Assembly (NCBI GenBank): GCA_022316685.1
Contig: JAKJHU010000230.1
Coordinates: 248,001-312,000, forward strand
Reading direction: 5' to 3'
Length of the DNA stretch: 64,000 nt
Origin: Progne subis subis
Taxonomy: Eukaryota > Chordata > Aves > Passeriformes > Hirundinidae
Made by a program: the position numbers and the translations under genes. The notes under the pieces are model-generated. The model was given only the letters and a program-made list of their open reading frames with translations. It had not been told where the DNA came from and searched no databases. Shown one piece after another: positions 30,160-42,984 of the stretch (its first letter is position 1; every line of letters begins with the position of its first letter).

Positions 30160-30830
30160 CCCCCGTGTTTTCCCGCAGATCCCCAAAGCGCGTCGGCGCC
30201 ACGCCCGCTCCCGAGAATCCCCCAAACTTCGGGAGCGGGGAGAGCGAGGGGGACCGAAAACCCACCCCGAAGCACAGCCCTGGACAAACAACCTCGGGCT
30301 CCCGAGGGATCTTCGACAGGATCTATCTTTAGTCCGGGAGTGAGTCACATCATTGTGATCCGACTTTACGGTTTGTCGGAGGTACTGAGCCAGGCCATGG
30401 GACTGCGAGCGACAGCATCACGGGATGGAGCTGTAAAATTCCACTGCTTCCCTGCTCTCTCCATCATCTCGGGAGAGCACCGAGGAGCAGGGAGCCATGG
30501 GGGGTATTTAGGGGTGCTGGGGAAGCACCGCGGGGGCATCCTCGGCACGGAGAGGGCAGCGAGGAGCTGCGGGGAGCTGGGCACGGCTCCGAGCACAGCC
30601 GGGCACGGCTCGGTGTGCCCGCAGTCACGTCCGTGCCAGCCCGGCAGCCGCCACGGCGCGGGGTTTGCGCGGATGCTGTGCCGCGTTGCTAAGCGACATC
30701 GCCAGGCAGCGATGCTCCATCACGCACAGCCGCGGGGTAGCCGAGCTGCAGCCGGGAAAGAAAAAAAAATATATAATAATAATAAATATATATTTTCATT
30801 TTCTGCCGGCCGGCAGGCGCGGGGAGAGGG
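30160..30830. promoter_or_regulatory. CpG-rich islet with RFX- and AP-1-like motifs
   Basis: GC- and CpG-rich compared with its surroundings. TGAGTCA at 30,341-30,347 matches AP-1. GTTGCTAAGCGAC at 30,685-30,697 resembles an RFX X-box half-palindrome. No exon can be tied to it. It could be a distal promoter, an enhancer or an unannotated transcript start. Confidence 0.35.
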
Positions 30831-31024
30831 GTGCTGCCCGCTCGGGTGGGATGGGAGTGGCGGGCAGGAGCTGGGTGTGTCCATTGTGGGTGTGATTGCC
30901 CAGGTGCTGGGCAGGTGGGATAAAATGTGAATAAACCGACCAGGGAGCGGTGGGGATGTGACAGACAGAATAATCCCCGTTACACAGAGCCCTTAGCGTT
31001 TGTTCTTTCGTGGATTGGTGGGAT

Positions 31025-31140
31025 CGCTGAGGTTGGAAAAGCTCTCCCAGCCCATCCAGTCCAACTGATCCCCAATTTGTCACTGGGTGCTGCCTCCAGG
31101 CACCTCCAGGGATGGGCACTCCAAAGCAGCCCCTGCCAGG
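31025..31140 (-). mobile_element. CR1 fragment
   Basis: GAGGTTGGAAAAGCTC, then CCCATCCAGTCCAACTG and CACCTCCAGGGATGGGCACT, typical of a reversed CR1 3' end. Confidence 0.85.
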
Positions 31141-32580
31141 TGAAACCCACAGACAAAACCCACAGGGGTTGTCTGGACATGCTGGGACAGTTTTGGGGCC
31201 CCCTCCACGCCCCAGATGATCGGATGATCCCATCACACACCGGCGCTGATTTCCCAGCCGGACGGTTTTGGCGGAGCCTCCCCGCCCAGCGCCCTCCTTG
31301 AAATGATTCCATCAGCAGCTGTTGCACGCTGAAAGAGAAGCCCAGTCCCGTTCTGGAAGATGCTGAGGGGTTGTTCTAGAAGGCAAAGAGCAGCCAGCCC
31401 CATCCCCAGGGCCACAGCGAAGGCGGCACCTGCAGTGTCCTGTCCCTGGGCAGAGGAGGCCTCTGCGCACGCCGGGCTTTGAGCACAACCGAAATCCCCA
31501 CGCCCGAAACGTTCATTTTTTTTGGGCAGATCATCGCTGGCAGCAGGTGGTGAGAGGGGAGGGATGCAGAGGAGCTGATAAAAGGCAGCAGGCAGCTCCT
31601 GGCACGTGAGCCTGGCTGGGTTTTTTCCGCTGCGCAGCGTCGGCCGCGCTCGGGGCGCGAGCCAAGCAGGGGAGGGAAGCAAGAGAGGAAAACCACACAG
31701 GCGGCATCCACAACGGTCTGGGGAGAGAGATCAACAGCTGCCCTGCTCTGGGCTCGCGCTTGAAGACACCCCAGCGCCCGCCAAAACTGGGGCTTGGCTT
31801 GGCAAATTTCGGGAGAGCGGCGGATTTGTTGCCTGAGCCCACCCTGTACCCGCACACCCTCCTGCCCCGCGGGGTGGGACCAGGTAAATCGGGTACGAGT
31901 CTAAAATAATCTCCTGGTTCAGGTGTGGATTGGAATAAAAGGGATCAGAGCGGATTCCGGAGGAGCGGAGCCGCTGCGGTTTGAGGCAGAAAGCGCTCTC
32001 GTGGCGCTCGGTGGCGTCTGGCCAAGAGCAGAACAAAGGCAGCCACAGAACTTCCATTTTTCACCAAACTGCAGCAGACCGAGGCAGATTTGGCACTCGA
32101 GGCTCAGCCCCTCCTCAGGCTGCTCGATTTTTGTTTGTACAAAAGGCAGATTTAATAATTTAATTGTAGGAGAAGATGCTCAGAGTTTGCACCGAGTGTA
32201 GGAAACCCACAGAACATTCTGGAGGGAAAACCCACTGCTACAGACACATAAAATTCATCCTTCGGGCACAAGGGCCTGCTACAAGTCCTGGGTTTGCAGC
32301 CTTTTTTTTTTGGTCAGGTGAGATAAAAAGAATATAGTCGGTGTTTTTTTTAATTTATGGTTTTTTTAACTTTAATTGGAATGTTTGCCCAGATGGATTT
32401 TCAGCAAGGCATTTCCTCCACAGAACACCTCAACAAAAAGCGGCGACAGTAGAACACAAGGGGTAGGGGAAATCGTGCAGAATTCCGCTGTAAGTCTGCA
32501 AATCCTTCCGTCACTTCTTGAAGGACAGAGATGTGAGCGTGGGGAGGTCCCGGAACTGATTACGCGGGAAAATTTTGGAT
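31141..32580. other. Intergenic, no gene recognised
   Basis: 31,600-31,860 is moderately CpG rich. Otherwise nothing was recognised. Confidence 0.45.
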
Positions 32581-32587
32581 TCTGGAT

Positions 32588-32728
32588 CCCCGGCAGTGCC
32601 CAAGGCCAGGTTGGATGAGGCTTGGAGCACCCTGGGATAGTGGAAGGTGTCCCTGCCCATGACAGGGGGTGGATTGAGATGAGCTTTGAGGTCCCTCCCA
32701 ACCCAAACCTTGCGTGATCCCGTGATTA
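32588..32728 (+). mobile_element. CR1 fragment
   Basis: CGGCAGTGCCCAAGGCCAGG to GAGGTCCCTCCCAACCCAAA. Confidence 0.9.
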
Positions 32729-34000
32729 ATCCAGATGATGACTTACCCCAGCTCTTCCTGAGGGCCGAGAGTCATCACAACGAAATTTAGAGCATAAATC
32801 GCTCCTTACCCCCAACCCCGAGCGGTGCCACGGAAAGGAGAGCAGCGCTCGGCTGGGCAGAGGCAAAAAAAAACCCCCCAAGATGGTCTCTAATGAAACT
32901 GGAAATAAAAAAAACCAGCCCGAGGGCGTTTTTCTCTCCGAGCTCCGTGGTAGGAACCCCTCCGTTTTCGGGATCATTAATATCTGGTTATTACGGCTCC
33001 TCTTTGGCAGTAGCCCCACCTACTTTTGTCTCCGTTCCGCGGGCACGTCCCGGCAATTTGCCAGCTGGAGGTTGTGCTCAGAGCTGGAAATAACTGTATC
33101 ATCATTTCATTAGCACCTGGCCGGGGGGAGAGGATCCATTAATCCGGCTCAGGAGGCGCCTACTGTGAGAAATGAGGGAGGAGGCCCACTACAAACTCTC
33201 CCGGAGCGAAAGGGAAGCTGCAATTATTTCTTGAAATCTTTCTACTTCCTCAAACAGATCTGGTTTTTTTTCTTTTTTTTTCTTTTTTTTCTTTTTTTTC
33301 CCCCTTTCTATTTTTTTTTTCCTTATTTTTTTCCCCTCCCCTCTCTTCTATTTATTTGCAAGAAATAAAGTTGGATTGCTTCGTGCTGCGAGAGATGTCG
33401 GAGCCTCCTTTTGGCTCCGAGTGACTCAGGGTCAGTGCAATCTAAAAAAAAAACCAAAAAACAACTCTGACAGAACAAACTTGCCACAGATAAATCCCCA
33501 GGGACTGAGTCTGCTGCTCTTCTCCATCCATTTTGCACGTTTCCCTTTCCTTTGTGTCCAGCCTGGGCGGATAAGGAAAAAGTCAGCTTGTGCTTTAGCT
33601 CTGCTGCTGAGGCCTGGACTTGGGAGGCATTCTTGGATAAAGGAATTTCTGTGCTGGGAATAAAAGGAGCTGATCATTCAAAGGCACTAGAAAGTCTTCT
33701 TAAACCTGTTTGGGCCACCATGATCATCTCCTCGGCCTCCTTCCTGCAACATTCAGGCCATCGATCCTCAAATCCAGGTCCAAATTCCTCTCCTCACCCT
33801 CTGAGAGGTGCTTGATCCCTAAAAGAGGCTGTGACCATCCCCTTTAAAATTTAAATTTTCAAATCTGTCCCTCGGATGTGCTGGTGCCGAGCAGCCAGGC
33901 GCAGGTTTTCTTACCGAGACATCTGCAAAGATTTATTTTAAAATTTGCCAGAGGCTGGCTCACATTTATAACTTTTATTAATATAGTTATTTAATATATC
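32729..34000. other. Intergenic with T-rich tract
   Basis: 33,262-33,345 is almost pure T/C. The stretch 33,060-33,180 is repeat-free, with homeobox-type ATTA cores, and may be conserved non-coding DNA. No gene recognised. Confidence 0.45.
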
Positions 34001-34085
34001 TAGAATGGTTTGGGGTTTAGGGACTTTTAAGGACCCCCCAATTCCAACCCCTCTGCCATGGGCAGGGATGGCATCCACAGATCAG
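34001..34085 (-). mobile_element. Short CR1 fragment
   Basis: AGAATGGTTTGGGGTTTAGG, then CTCTGCCATGGGCAGGGATG. Confidence 0.75.
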
Positions 34086-35290
34086 CTTCCTCAGGGCCCC
34101 ATTTACTGTTATCTACATTTACTTTGAATTCCACTGAAACATTTATTTATGCCTGTATTTCAAATTGCAGTGAATCGAAAAACAAACTGAAAAAAAAAAA
34201 AAAAAAAAAAAAAAAGAGTTCATTTTTGTGACGTTTTTATCTTTGTTTATTTGAAGAAACACTCCCCCTAAGCAGACAAGAAAAAGAAATCAGGATTTTT
34301 GTATTTTTTTGGTAGATGTAGGCATTTCAAGACTTTTTTTTTTTTTTCCTATTTTTTTCTTTTAAATGAGGGGAAAATGAAAACAAAAATAGTACGACTC
34401 CTTCCTTTATCCAGGCATTTTTAATAGCAGAGCCCTAAAATCTGGTTTGGAAGAGGGAAGATGCGTTACAGAAATATCTCAGCAGGCATTTTTATTTTTT
34501 TTTTTTTTTTTTTGCCCTGATCCTGGCCCAGTGACAGGAACACCCTCCTGAATATTTTTCCAGCACATGGAAAGCTGTTGATGGCCGGTTTAGAGACCCT
34601 GGGCCAATTTTTGGTTTGTCCCTTGCTGTCCTGTCCGTGTTGGAGCCACCTGACAGGACCAAACCACGAGTGAAGAACGCTCCGGAAAATCCAGGGATGG
34701 AGAAACAGCCGGGGAAATCTCCCTGCCTGAGGCTTGTGCTGCTCAGGGCTGCCACAGGAGCTCCTGGCTGGCAAAAAAGAAGAAATAAAAATTAAAAATC
34801 TGTAGTTGCAGCGTGGGGGAGCAACAGGAGCCAGGTTTTGATGTTCCCCTTTTGTGCAGGTGTAACCCGAGCCCAGGAGAGCGATGCCAACGTGTCACTG
34901 CGCTCCCAGGGACTCCTCAGCCCTGAAAATGTCCCGCAGTCGAGGCTTTTCCCTGCGTTTTGTGCTTGGAAAAAGGCAGAGTCTGACCCCGAGCTCGTGG
35001 GGCTCCAGGGGTTGAGGTGGCCCCCGAAGATCAGAGGGAATTCTGATCTGTCCGAGCTCCAAAACGGGAGAAGGGCTGGAGGAATTAATCCGTGGCTCAA
35101 TTCCCACGGGAGTTGTCTTGCAGCTCTGTTCACTGTGTTAGGAGGACAGGAGGAGGACAGACAAGAGGACAGAATTTCCAGCTCCTTGCCCAGCCTCCTG
35201 TCACACAAACAAACTAAAATTTGTTCCGGTCACAGACTCCCCTGGATGAGTTTTGGGGTCCTGTTCGCTCCTTGACAGGTCACTAAAATT
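34086..35290. other. Intergenic with homopolymer runs
   Basis: Poly(A) at ~34,190-34,215 and poly(T) at ~34,336-34,350 and 34,494-34,513. No gene recognised. Confidence 0.45.
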
Positions 35291-35339
35291 CCTGTAAAGT
35301 TCTGCCTGAGGCTGGAGGGATCCTCTGCACTTCCCTGGC

Positions 35340-35936
35340 ACAGAATCCCAAAATCCCTGGGGCTGGCAAACCCCTCCCAGCCCAGGCAGTGCCAGCTGTG
35401 CCCCGTGCCCACCTTGTCACCCTGAGTGCCACCTCCAGGTGTCACCTGCAGGGATGGGCACTGCAGAGCTCCCTGGGCAGCCCCTGCCAAGGCCTGAGCC
35501 CCCTTTCCATGGGGAAATTCCTGCTGCTGTCCAAGCTGAGCCTCCCCTGGCCCAGGCTGAGGCCGTTCCCTCTGCTCCTGTCCCTGTTCCCTGGGAGCAC
35601 AGCCCGACCCCCCCGGCTGTCCCCTCCTGTCAGGGACTTGTGCAGAGCCACAAGGTTCCCCCTGAGCCTCCTTTTCTCCAGGCTCAGCCCTTTCCCAGCT
35701 CCCTCAGCCCCTCCTGGGGCTCCAGCTCCTTCCTCAGCTCATTACAGAATTCCTGATTCTGGCAAATCCCTCCCAGCCCAGGCAGTGCCAGCTGTGCCCC
35801 GTGCCCACCTTGTCCCCAGCCCAGAGCACTGAGTGCCACCTCCAGGTGCCACCTGCAGGGATGGGCACTGCAGAGCTCCCTGGGCAGCCCCTGCCAAGGC
35901 CTGAGCCCCCTTTCCATGGGGAAATTCCTGCTGAGC
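35340..35936 (-). mobile_element. Two tandem CR1 3' fragments
   Basis: The block from CCCTCCCAGCCCAGGCAGTG to CCATGGGGAAATTCCTGCTG occurs at ~35,368-35,526 and again at ~35,766-35,936, near-identical. A related copy lies at 60,910. The arrangement suggests a local ~390-base duplication of a CR1. Confidence 0.85.
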
Positions 35937-37360
35937 TCCTTCCTTTCAGCTGTTTTCCTCTTCTCCCACAGCTTCTGTTCATATTTGATGAACCTTTTTC
36001 AGAGGATTCTCATTTGATTTATCTTTAAAACATCTTTCAAACCACTGCAGCGGCATGAACAACAGCAACCAAATATAATATTAAATAATTAATATTTATG
36101 AGTCGCGTCTTTTAATTCACTAAACAGCTCTGAAGAGCGAGTCACAGGAAACGGGGTTGGGAAAATCTATTTGCTCATCAGCCCCTGTCAGTGCGGAGCT
36201 GCTTCTCCACGGGATATTGTCAAATGCTTTTTCCAGCCAGCGTTTGACTGGCCAGATGAAACATTCCCATGTGGGTTCCCGTTGAGGGGGGGGCGAGTAC
36301 TGCAAGAAATGCTGAGAATCCCCTCCCCTCGCTGAGCTCTGGTGCCCTGCGAAGGTGCCAGCAAAGGAAAACCAACGCAGAGCACGTAAAATCACTGGCC
36401 GGAGGTTCGGAATAACAGCTGATGGGAAAGGGGAAGGGTAAAGAACCCATTCGTGGGTGACATTTTTTCCAGCCTTTAAATTTCAACGGGGTTAATTTAG
36501 AAAGTTCTAGAATGGCCGTATCTGTTTCCAGGGGGGGGGGAAGGAAAAAAAAAATAATAAAAAAAAGGCCCCCCCCAAAAAAAAATTTTAAAAAAAAGCC
36601 TGGATTTCTCAATCAGCTCAAATGTCCCTGGCCATATGTATTGGCATTGGGACTCCTCTTTCCACACAAAACTAACCCCAGGATTAGGAACACCAGTAAT
36701 TATTTATTCAAAGTGAAGTCTAGAAATAAACCTCATCAGGATCCAAACCTTGTTAAATATTTTGTGGTGCCGCTGGACAGAAGGAAGACATTTCAGATTT
36801 GTAGCTATAATTAACCATTGGGAGGGAGGAAACACTCCCAAAGTTTCCTTCTCTCTTTCTCTCGTTTTTTTCAGGGAGTTTTATGTGGGCAAATTCTGCA
36901 GCTGGAGAATTGGAGAAAATACTGGAAGAGTGATGGGAGTTAAGAAATGGTTTTCTTAACCATTTTCTTAACTTTCTTTAAGTGTTAATTAGAAGTAAAC
37001 TGACGTATAGGAAAACAGGAAACACTGGCTGCTAACACAGGTCAAAACAAGGAAATCCAGCTTGGACTTTTTGAGATTCAAATGGGGTTTTAAGAGAACC
37101 CCTTTACTTGCAACAGAAAGAGTTCAGATCTGTCACTGAAGCTGTTCCATGAAAGTGAGTCCACCGGCATGGGGATGGAATCGCCACAGCAGGATCCATA
37201 GGGAGCTTCCAAGGGGTACAGAAGAGCGGAAAGCAGAGGTTGCAGTGAGCCAAGGTGGCAGAGCCCGCGGCGCCCGTTTGTGGAGTTTGGGTTTGGGCAG
37301 GATGTTACCTTGTGTGATGGGGCTTTTCTGCTCATTCTGAACAGAGCTATCTCAACAGAG
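35937..37360. other. Intergenic, no gene recognised
   Basis: A/G homopolymer-rich at 36,531-36,598. The AT-rich, repeat-free stretch 35,970-36,130 could be conserved non-coding DNA. Confidence 0.45.
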
Positions 37361-37365
37361 CTGAT

Positions 37366-38930
37366 CTCTATCTCTATCTCTATCATCTCTATCTCTATCT
37401 CTATCTCTATCTCTATCTCTATCTCTATCTCTATCTCTATCTCATCTCTATCTTTATCTCTATCTCTATCTCTATCTCTATCTCTATCTCTATCTCTAGC
37501 TCTAGCTCTAGCTCTAGCTCTAGCTCTAGCTCTAGCTCTATCTCTATCTCTATCTCTATCTCTATCATCTCTATCTCTATCTCTATCTCTATCTCTATCA
37601 TCTCTATCTCTATCTCTATCTCTATCTCTATCTCTATCTCTATCTCTATCTCTATCTCTATCTCTATCTCTATCATCTCTATCTCTATCTCTATCTCTAT
37701 CTCTATCTCTATCTCTATCTCTATCTCTATCTCTAGCTCTAGCTCTATCTCTATCTCTATCTCTATCTCTATCTCTATCATCTCTATCTCTATCTCTATC
37801 TCTATCTCTATCATCTCTATCTCTATCTCTATCTCTATCTCTATCTCTATCTCTATCTCTATCTCTATCTCTATCTCTATCTCTATCTCTATCTCTATCT
37901 CTATCATCTCTATCTCTATCTCTATCTCTATCTCTATCTCTATCTCTATCTCTATCTCTATCTCTATCTCATCTCTATCTCTATCTCTATCTCTATCTCT
38001 ATCTCTATCTCTATCTCTATCTCTAGCTCTAGCTCTAGCTCTAGCTCTATCTCTATCTCTATCTCTATCATCTCTATCTCTATCTCTATCTCTATCTCTA
38101 TCTCTATCATCTCTATCTCTATCTATCTCTATCTCTATCTCTATCTCTATCTCTATCTCTATCTCTATCTCTATCTCTATCTCTATCTCTATCTCTATCA
38201 TCTCTATCTCTATCTCTATCTCTATCTCTATCTCTATCTCTATCTCTATCTCTATCTCATCTCTATCTTTATCTCTATCTCTATCTCTATCTCTATCTCT
38301 ATCTCTATCTCTATCTCTATCTCTATCTCTATCTCTATCTCATCTCTATCTTTATCTCTATCTCTATCTCTATCTCTATCTCTATCTCTATCTCTATCTC
38401 TATCTCTATCTCTATCTCTATCTCTATCTCTAGCTCTAGCTCTATCTCTATCTCTATCTCTATCTCTATCATCTCTATCTCTATCTCTATCTCTATCTCT
38501 ATCTCTATCTCTATCTCTATCTCTATCTCTATCTCTCTATCTCTATCTCTATCATCTCTATCTCTATCTCTATCTCTATCTCTATCTCTATCTCTATCTC
38601 TATCTCTATCTCTATCTCTATCTCTATCTCTATCTCTATCTCTCTATCTCTATCTCTATCATCTCTATCTCTATCTCTATCTCTATCTCTATCTCTATCT
38701 CTATCTCTATCTCTATCTCTATCTCTATCTCTATCTCTATCTCTATCTCTCTATCTCTATCTCTATCATCTCTATCTCTATCTCTATCTCTATCTCTATC
38801 TCTATCTCTATCTCTATCTCTATCATCTCTATCTCTATCTCTATCTCTATCTCTATCTCTATCTCTATCTCTATCTCTATCTCTATCATCTCTATCATCT
38901 CTATCTCTATCTCTATCTCTATCATCTATA
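37366..38930 (+). repeat. 1.57 kb (CTATCT)n satellite with TAGCTC and CATC variants
   Basis: Hexanucleotide TCTCTA repeats. Variant units CTAGCT cluster at 37,496-37,537, 37,733-37,747, 38,024-38,048 and 38,430-38,444. CTCTATCATC interruptions recur in blocks, which shows block duplication. Confidence 0.97.
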
Positions 38931-39935
38931 TCTCTATCTATATCTATCTATATCTCTATATCTATATGTCTGTATCTTTATCAATATATCTGTATTTATA
39001 TCGATATCTATCTATATCTCTGTATCTATATAGCTATTAATCTATATATCTACAATCTATCTATTTATCTATATATCTATATCTATATATTTCTATCTTT
39101 CTATCTATCTATATCTATATATCTATATATCTATATATCTATATCTAATCTATGTCTCTACTTCTCTGTATCTCTGTATCTATATACTCATATTTAGATC
39201 TATATTAATATATATCTATATCTGTATATCTATATCTTATCTATAGCTGCATCTATAGCTCTACATCTATAACCATATACTTATTGATATATCTGTATCT
39301 CTATATCTCTATATCTCTATTTTTGTATCTATATATCTATAAATCTATATATCTACATCTATATAATCTCTATATCTATGTCTGTCTATATATATATATC
39401 AAGATCTATATATCTCTATATCTCTATATCTAGAGATATAGAGATACAGAGATATAGAGATATATATCTATTATCTCTATCTCTATCTGTATAGATATAT
39501 CTATATATCTCTATATCTCTATATCTAGAGATATAGAGATACAGAGATATAGAGATATAGAGATATATATCTATTATCTCTATCTCTATCTGTATAGATA
39601 TATCTATATATCTCTATATCTCTATAGCTAGATATAGAGATATAGAGATATATAGATATATAGATATATAGATCTATTATCTCTATCTCTATCTGTATAG
39701 ATATATCTATATATCTATATATCTATATATCTAGATATCTAGATATCTAGATATATAGATATATAGATATATAGATATATAGATCTATTATCTCTATCTC
39801 CATCTCGATCTCCATCTCGATCTCTCTACATCTATATCTCCATTTTTATATCTATATTATTTAAATTATTATTTATATCTATATTATATCTATAATATCT
39901 CCATATTTACAGCTATATCTGTCTCTCTCTCTCTC
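38931..39935 (+). repeat. Degenerate TATATC tract with ~103-bp palindromic units
   Basis: AT-rich continuation of the satellite. ATCTATTATCTCTATCTC-type units recur at ~39,468, 39,571, 39,674 and 39,785. Each includes inverted arms, for example 39,409-39,430 against 39,435-39,456 with one mismatch and a TAGA loop. Confidence 0.92.
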
Positions 39936-40450
39936 TATCTCCTCTCTATGTATCCTATCTCCAGATCCATCTCCAGAGCAGCAGCAGCCTCTGTTTCCAC
40001 CTTTCCCAGGTCAGCAGTTCCCTCCGGGTGCTCCCTGACCCCTCTGCACCTCCCCTGTTCCCGGCTTTCCTGGAAGCTGATGGAGGAGACCTCTGGAGTT
40101 TCAAAACGGACGAGCCACTTTGAATCACACGGAAATCAGCCCTGCAATTTTCTCCTTGGCCCATGACGTGGCTGCTCTGCTCCTTCCCTCCCCTCCCTCC
40201 CTCACATTTTGTAACCTGCCTTTCACAAATGCCACAAGGAGCAGGATGATCCTGATCCCTTTTAGTTCCTCCTCCGAGGCCAGGAAATCGCAGCTGACTC
40301 AAACCTTTCTGGTCCTCGTCCTCTCTGACAGCAGCTCTGCCCACGCGACAATTCTTCAAATTACTCTGATTGCTGCTTGCCCTGGACAGTTCTGACATCG
40401 AGGCTTTCTTCTGCAGCTCTCAAACACTTCTTAGAGGAAGAGGTTGGAAA
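39936..40450. other. Intergenic, no gene recognised
   Basis: No coding frame or known repeat stands out. Confidence 0.45.
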
Positions 40451-40454
40451 ACCT

Positions 40455-40695
40455 GTTGGAATGAACCCAGAGGAGCTCAGGAGCCAGGCTGGGAGAGCTG
40501 GGGGTGCTCACCTGGAGAGGAGAAGCTCCAGGGAGAGCTCAGAGCACCTAAAGGGATCCAGGAGAGCTGCAGAGGGACTGGGGACAAGGGACAGAAGGAC
40601 AGGGCACAGGGAATGGCTCCAAAGTAGGATTTGATGGGATGTTGGGCAGGAATTGTTCCCTGGCAGGGTGGGCAGGCCCTGGAGTAGAATTCCCA
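40455..40695 (+). mobile_element. CR1 fragment
   Basis: GGGAGAGCTGGGGGTGCTCA, then GGGACAGGGAATGGCTCC-like text and GGAATTGTTCCCTGGCAGGG. Confidence 0.85.
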
Positions 40696-42080
40696 GGAAT
40701 TCGCTGGAAGAAAAGATAAAAGTGCCCATTTCTACTAGTTCAGCTACAGAAGTGAAAGAGGAAACAATTGGTTGGTTTGGTTAGAATTTCTATTCCAGTT
40801 ATTCCTGCTGGCTGTTCCGAGACAGTGACGGGAATTTATCCTGCCATCACTGGGAGCAGAAAGAGGCCACTTTCCCTCTCTGCCTCTTCTTCATGATTAT
40901 TTTATCACCTTACTAATACATCGATCACTTTGTCGGTGATTTTAGAGCACAGCTCTCGGGCATTCCCAGAGTGGTTTTCTGGAAATGACTAAAACAAACC
41001 TCAGGAAGAAAGTTGACACAACGTGCTTTTGTTGGGTTGTTGTTTTTTTTTTTTTTAATCCTTTTAATCACAAGATCTTGCCAGGCACCGATCAATTTTT
41101 AAACAAGAGCTGCTCCAGATTAAACAAGAAAAGAGACCAAACCACCCAGGCTTTGCTTGTTTTGGACACTGCTCTTGCAGAGGTGTAGCTGGTGAGCATC
41201 CTGCCACTTTGATCAGCTGAACAGAGAAAACACATAACGAGTCCACAATTCATTCTGCCAGCTGCCCAGGCAGTTATTTGAAGCTCCTTGGTTCACCTGA
41301 CCTTTAAAAGTTACTTTAACACAAAATCACATCTGATCAAGTGGAGTGCTAAGGTCAGCTCCTGCTCTCAGAGCAAAGCAGAGCCAGCCTGTTGTGCAAG
41401 CAGAGCTGGACATTTAAAGGATGCCACGGATCTGAAACTGCAAGAGAAAGTGACTTAAAAAAAAATAAAAAAATCAAATACCAAAGGTGACGTGGATTTA
41501 AATTGTGGTTTAGAGCCAAGCAAACTGAGCCAAAATAGGGCCAAAGATAAAGTGCTGCCATCTGGACACTCCATGGTCACTTAAACTCAGCCCTGGTTGC
41601 TTTGTGCTTGAGTCCTGAGAAAAATTAAACCTGCAGAGAACACGTGCAGAATGTGGTGGAACATTCCACGCTCCCAGGCTGGAATGCTGTTGGAAAGAGC
41701 ACGTTTCAGCCCTGTGGAGCACCCGAGGTGCAGTTCAGACATAACTGAAGTCAGGTCTAAAGGCCAGGGGGGAAATTGTTCCCCTCATTCCACTCCCTGC
41801 TTCCCTCTCAGATTAAACTCCCACGGACTTCATGGACAGTTTGTCTTGATGGAATAATAATTGGATAAACCTCAAGGTCTGGCTCACACAATGGCCCTGA
41901 GATCCACCCTGGTGCAGCGGCTCCTTAGGAAAAAAGGAAAAATCCTGTTTGGGGTGATTTTATCCTTGAGGAGAAAGACTTGGCCCTTTGGCAGCTGTTG
42001 CTGAGAGCACGTTCCACTCCTGTCCATTCCGGGATTCCAGCTCAAGACCTTGGGATGTTCTTCTTTTGGAGATGTGGAAG
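40696..42080. other. Intergenic, no gene recognised
   Basis: Poly(T) at ~41,043-41,057. No feature supported. Confidence 0.45.
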
Positions 42081-42089
42081 CTCAAAGTG

Positions 42090-42480
42090 TGGCAGAGGGA
42101 CATGGAAGTGGATTTGGACGCCCTGGAGCAACCCAGGACTGGCACAAAGGTGGTGAAAAGGACGATGATGTCTCCTGTGGGGAAGGAGTGGCAGAGCTGG
42201 GACTGTGGGAAGGCTGCAGGAGCTCATCCATGCCCATGGATACTGCAGGGAGGGGCAAAGGGACAGGGCCAGGCTCGGTGCAGCGTGCCCAGTGCCAGAG
42301 CTGGGGGCACAAACGAGGAGGTTCCCTGGAACACCTGAAAACGCTTTTTCCCCTGCGTGTGAAAAGCCCGGGATGCCCAGAGGAGCCGCTGGAATCTTCC
42401 CACCCCTGTGGATACTCAAAAACCACCTGGACACAATCCTGGGCAACCAGAGAGGCCTGGGCCAGGTGCTCTTCCCACCC
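42090..42480 (+). mobile_element. Older, diverged CR1 fragment
   Basis: GTGGATACTCAAAAACCACC, then TGGACACAATCCTGGGCAAC, resembles the 3' half of older CR1 subfamilies. Confidence 0.55.
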
Positions 42481-42649
42481 CAGCTCCTCTGATCCTGTCC
42501 CAAAGCGCCAGGATCGATTTCCCAGCCCCTGTGTTGCAATAAATGCCCCAGCCAACGCAGAATTCCAGAGCCACGCACGGCAGTGCCTGAAAACAAGCTG
42601 ATTATTTCCCACACCGCCCTGGATGAGTGCCAGGGGTCATCTCACCCTG

Positions 42650-42930
42650 TCCAAACGCCAGCACACACGCGGGCAGAGCGAAACGAGAGGGAGCTTCCTT
42701 CTCCCGCGAACGAGGAGGGATCGCCGGACGGATTAACCCGCCGTGAGTCACCCGGGGAAATTTAAGTCGTTGCCGGCCGTTTCCGCGCCATAAAAGCGGC
42801 GAGCGGAGATTTATGGATAACCGAAGAGCCGCTCCTTGCTAGCGGGCAGCGAGCGAGTGTCCCCTGGGGGAGGAGAGCCGTTCCCGAGGCGTGGATTCCT
42901 GGCGGTGCCACGTGCCAAGGGACGCGCTGG
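42650..42930. promoter_or_regulatory. CpG-rich islet with AP-1/NF-E2-like and TATA-like motifs
   Basis: Locally dense CpG. TGAGTCA lies at 42,744-42,750 and CATAAAAG at 42,789-42,796. No transcript can be assigned. It could be an enhancer or a promoter. Confidence 0.35.
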
Positions 42931-42984
42931 GCTGGGGAGAGCTGAGGGTGGTGTAGGAATTGCTCCTCTGCTGAGGACTCCAGG

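Noticed and set aside
36531..36598. Poly(G)/poly(A) junction as possible telomere-like or structural signal
   Set aside because: Short homopolymer mixture with no TTAGGG units.
37280..38201. Long SLSLSL and IEIEIE frames on both strands
   Set aside because: Translations of the CTATCT satellite.
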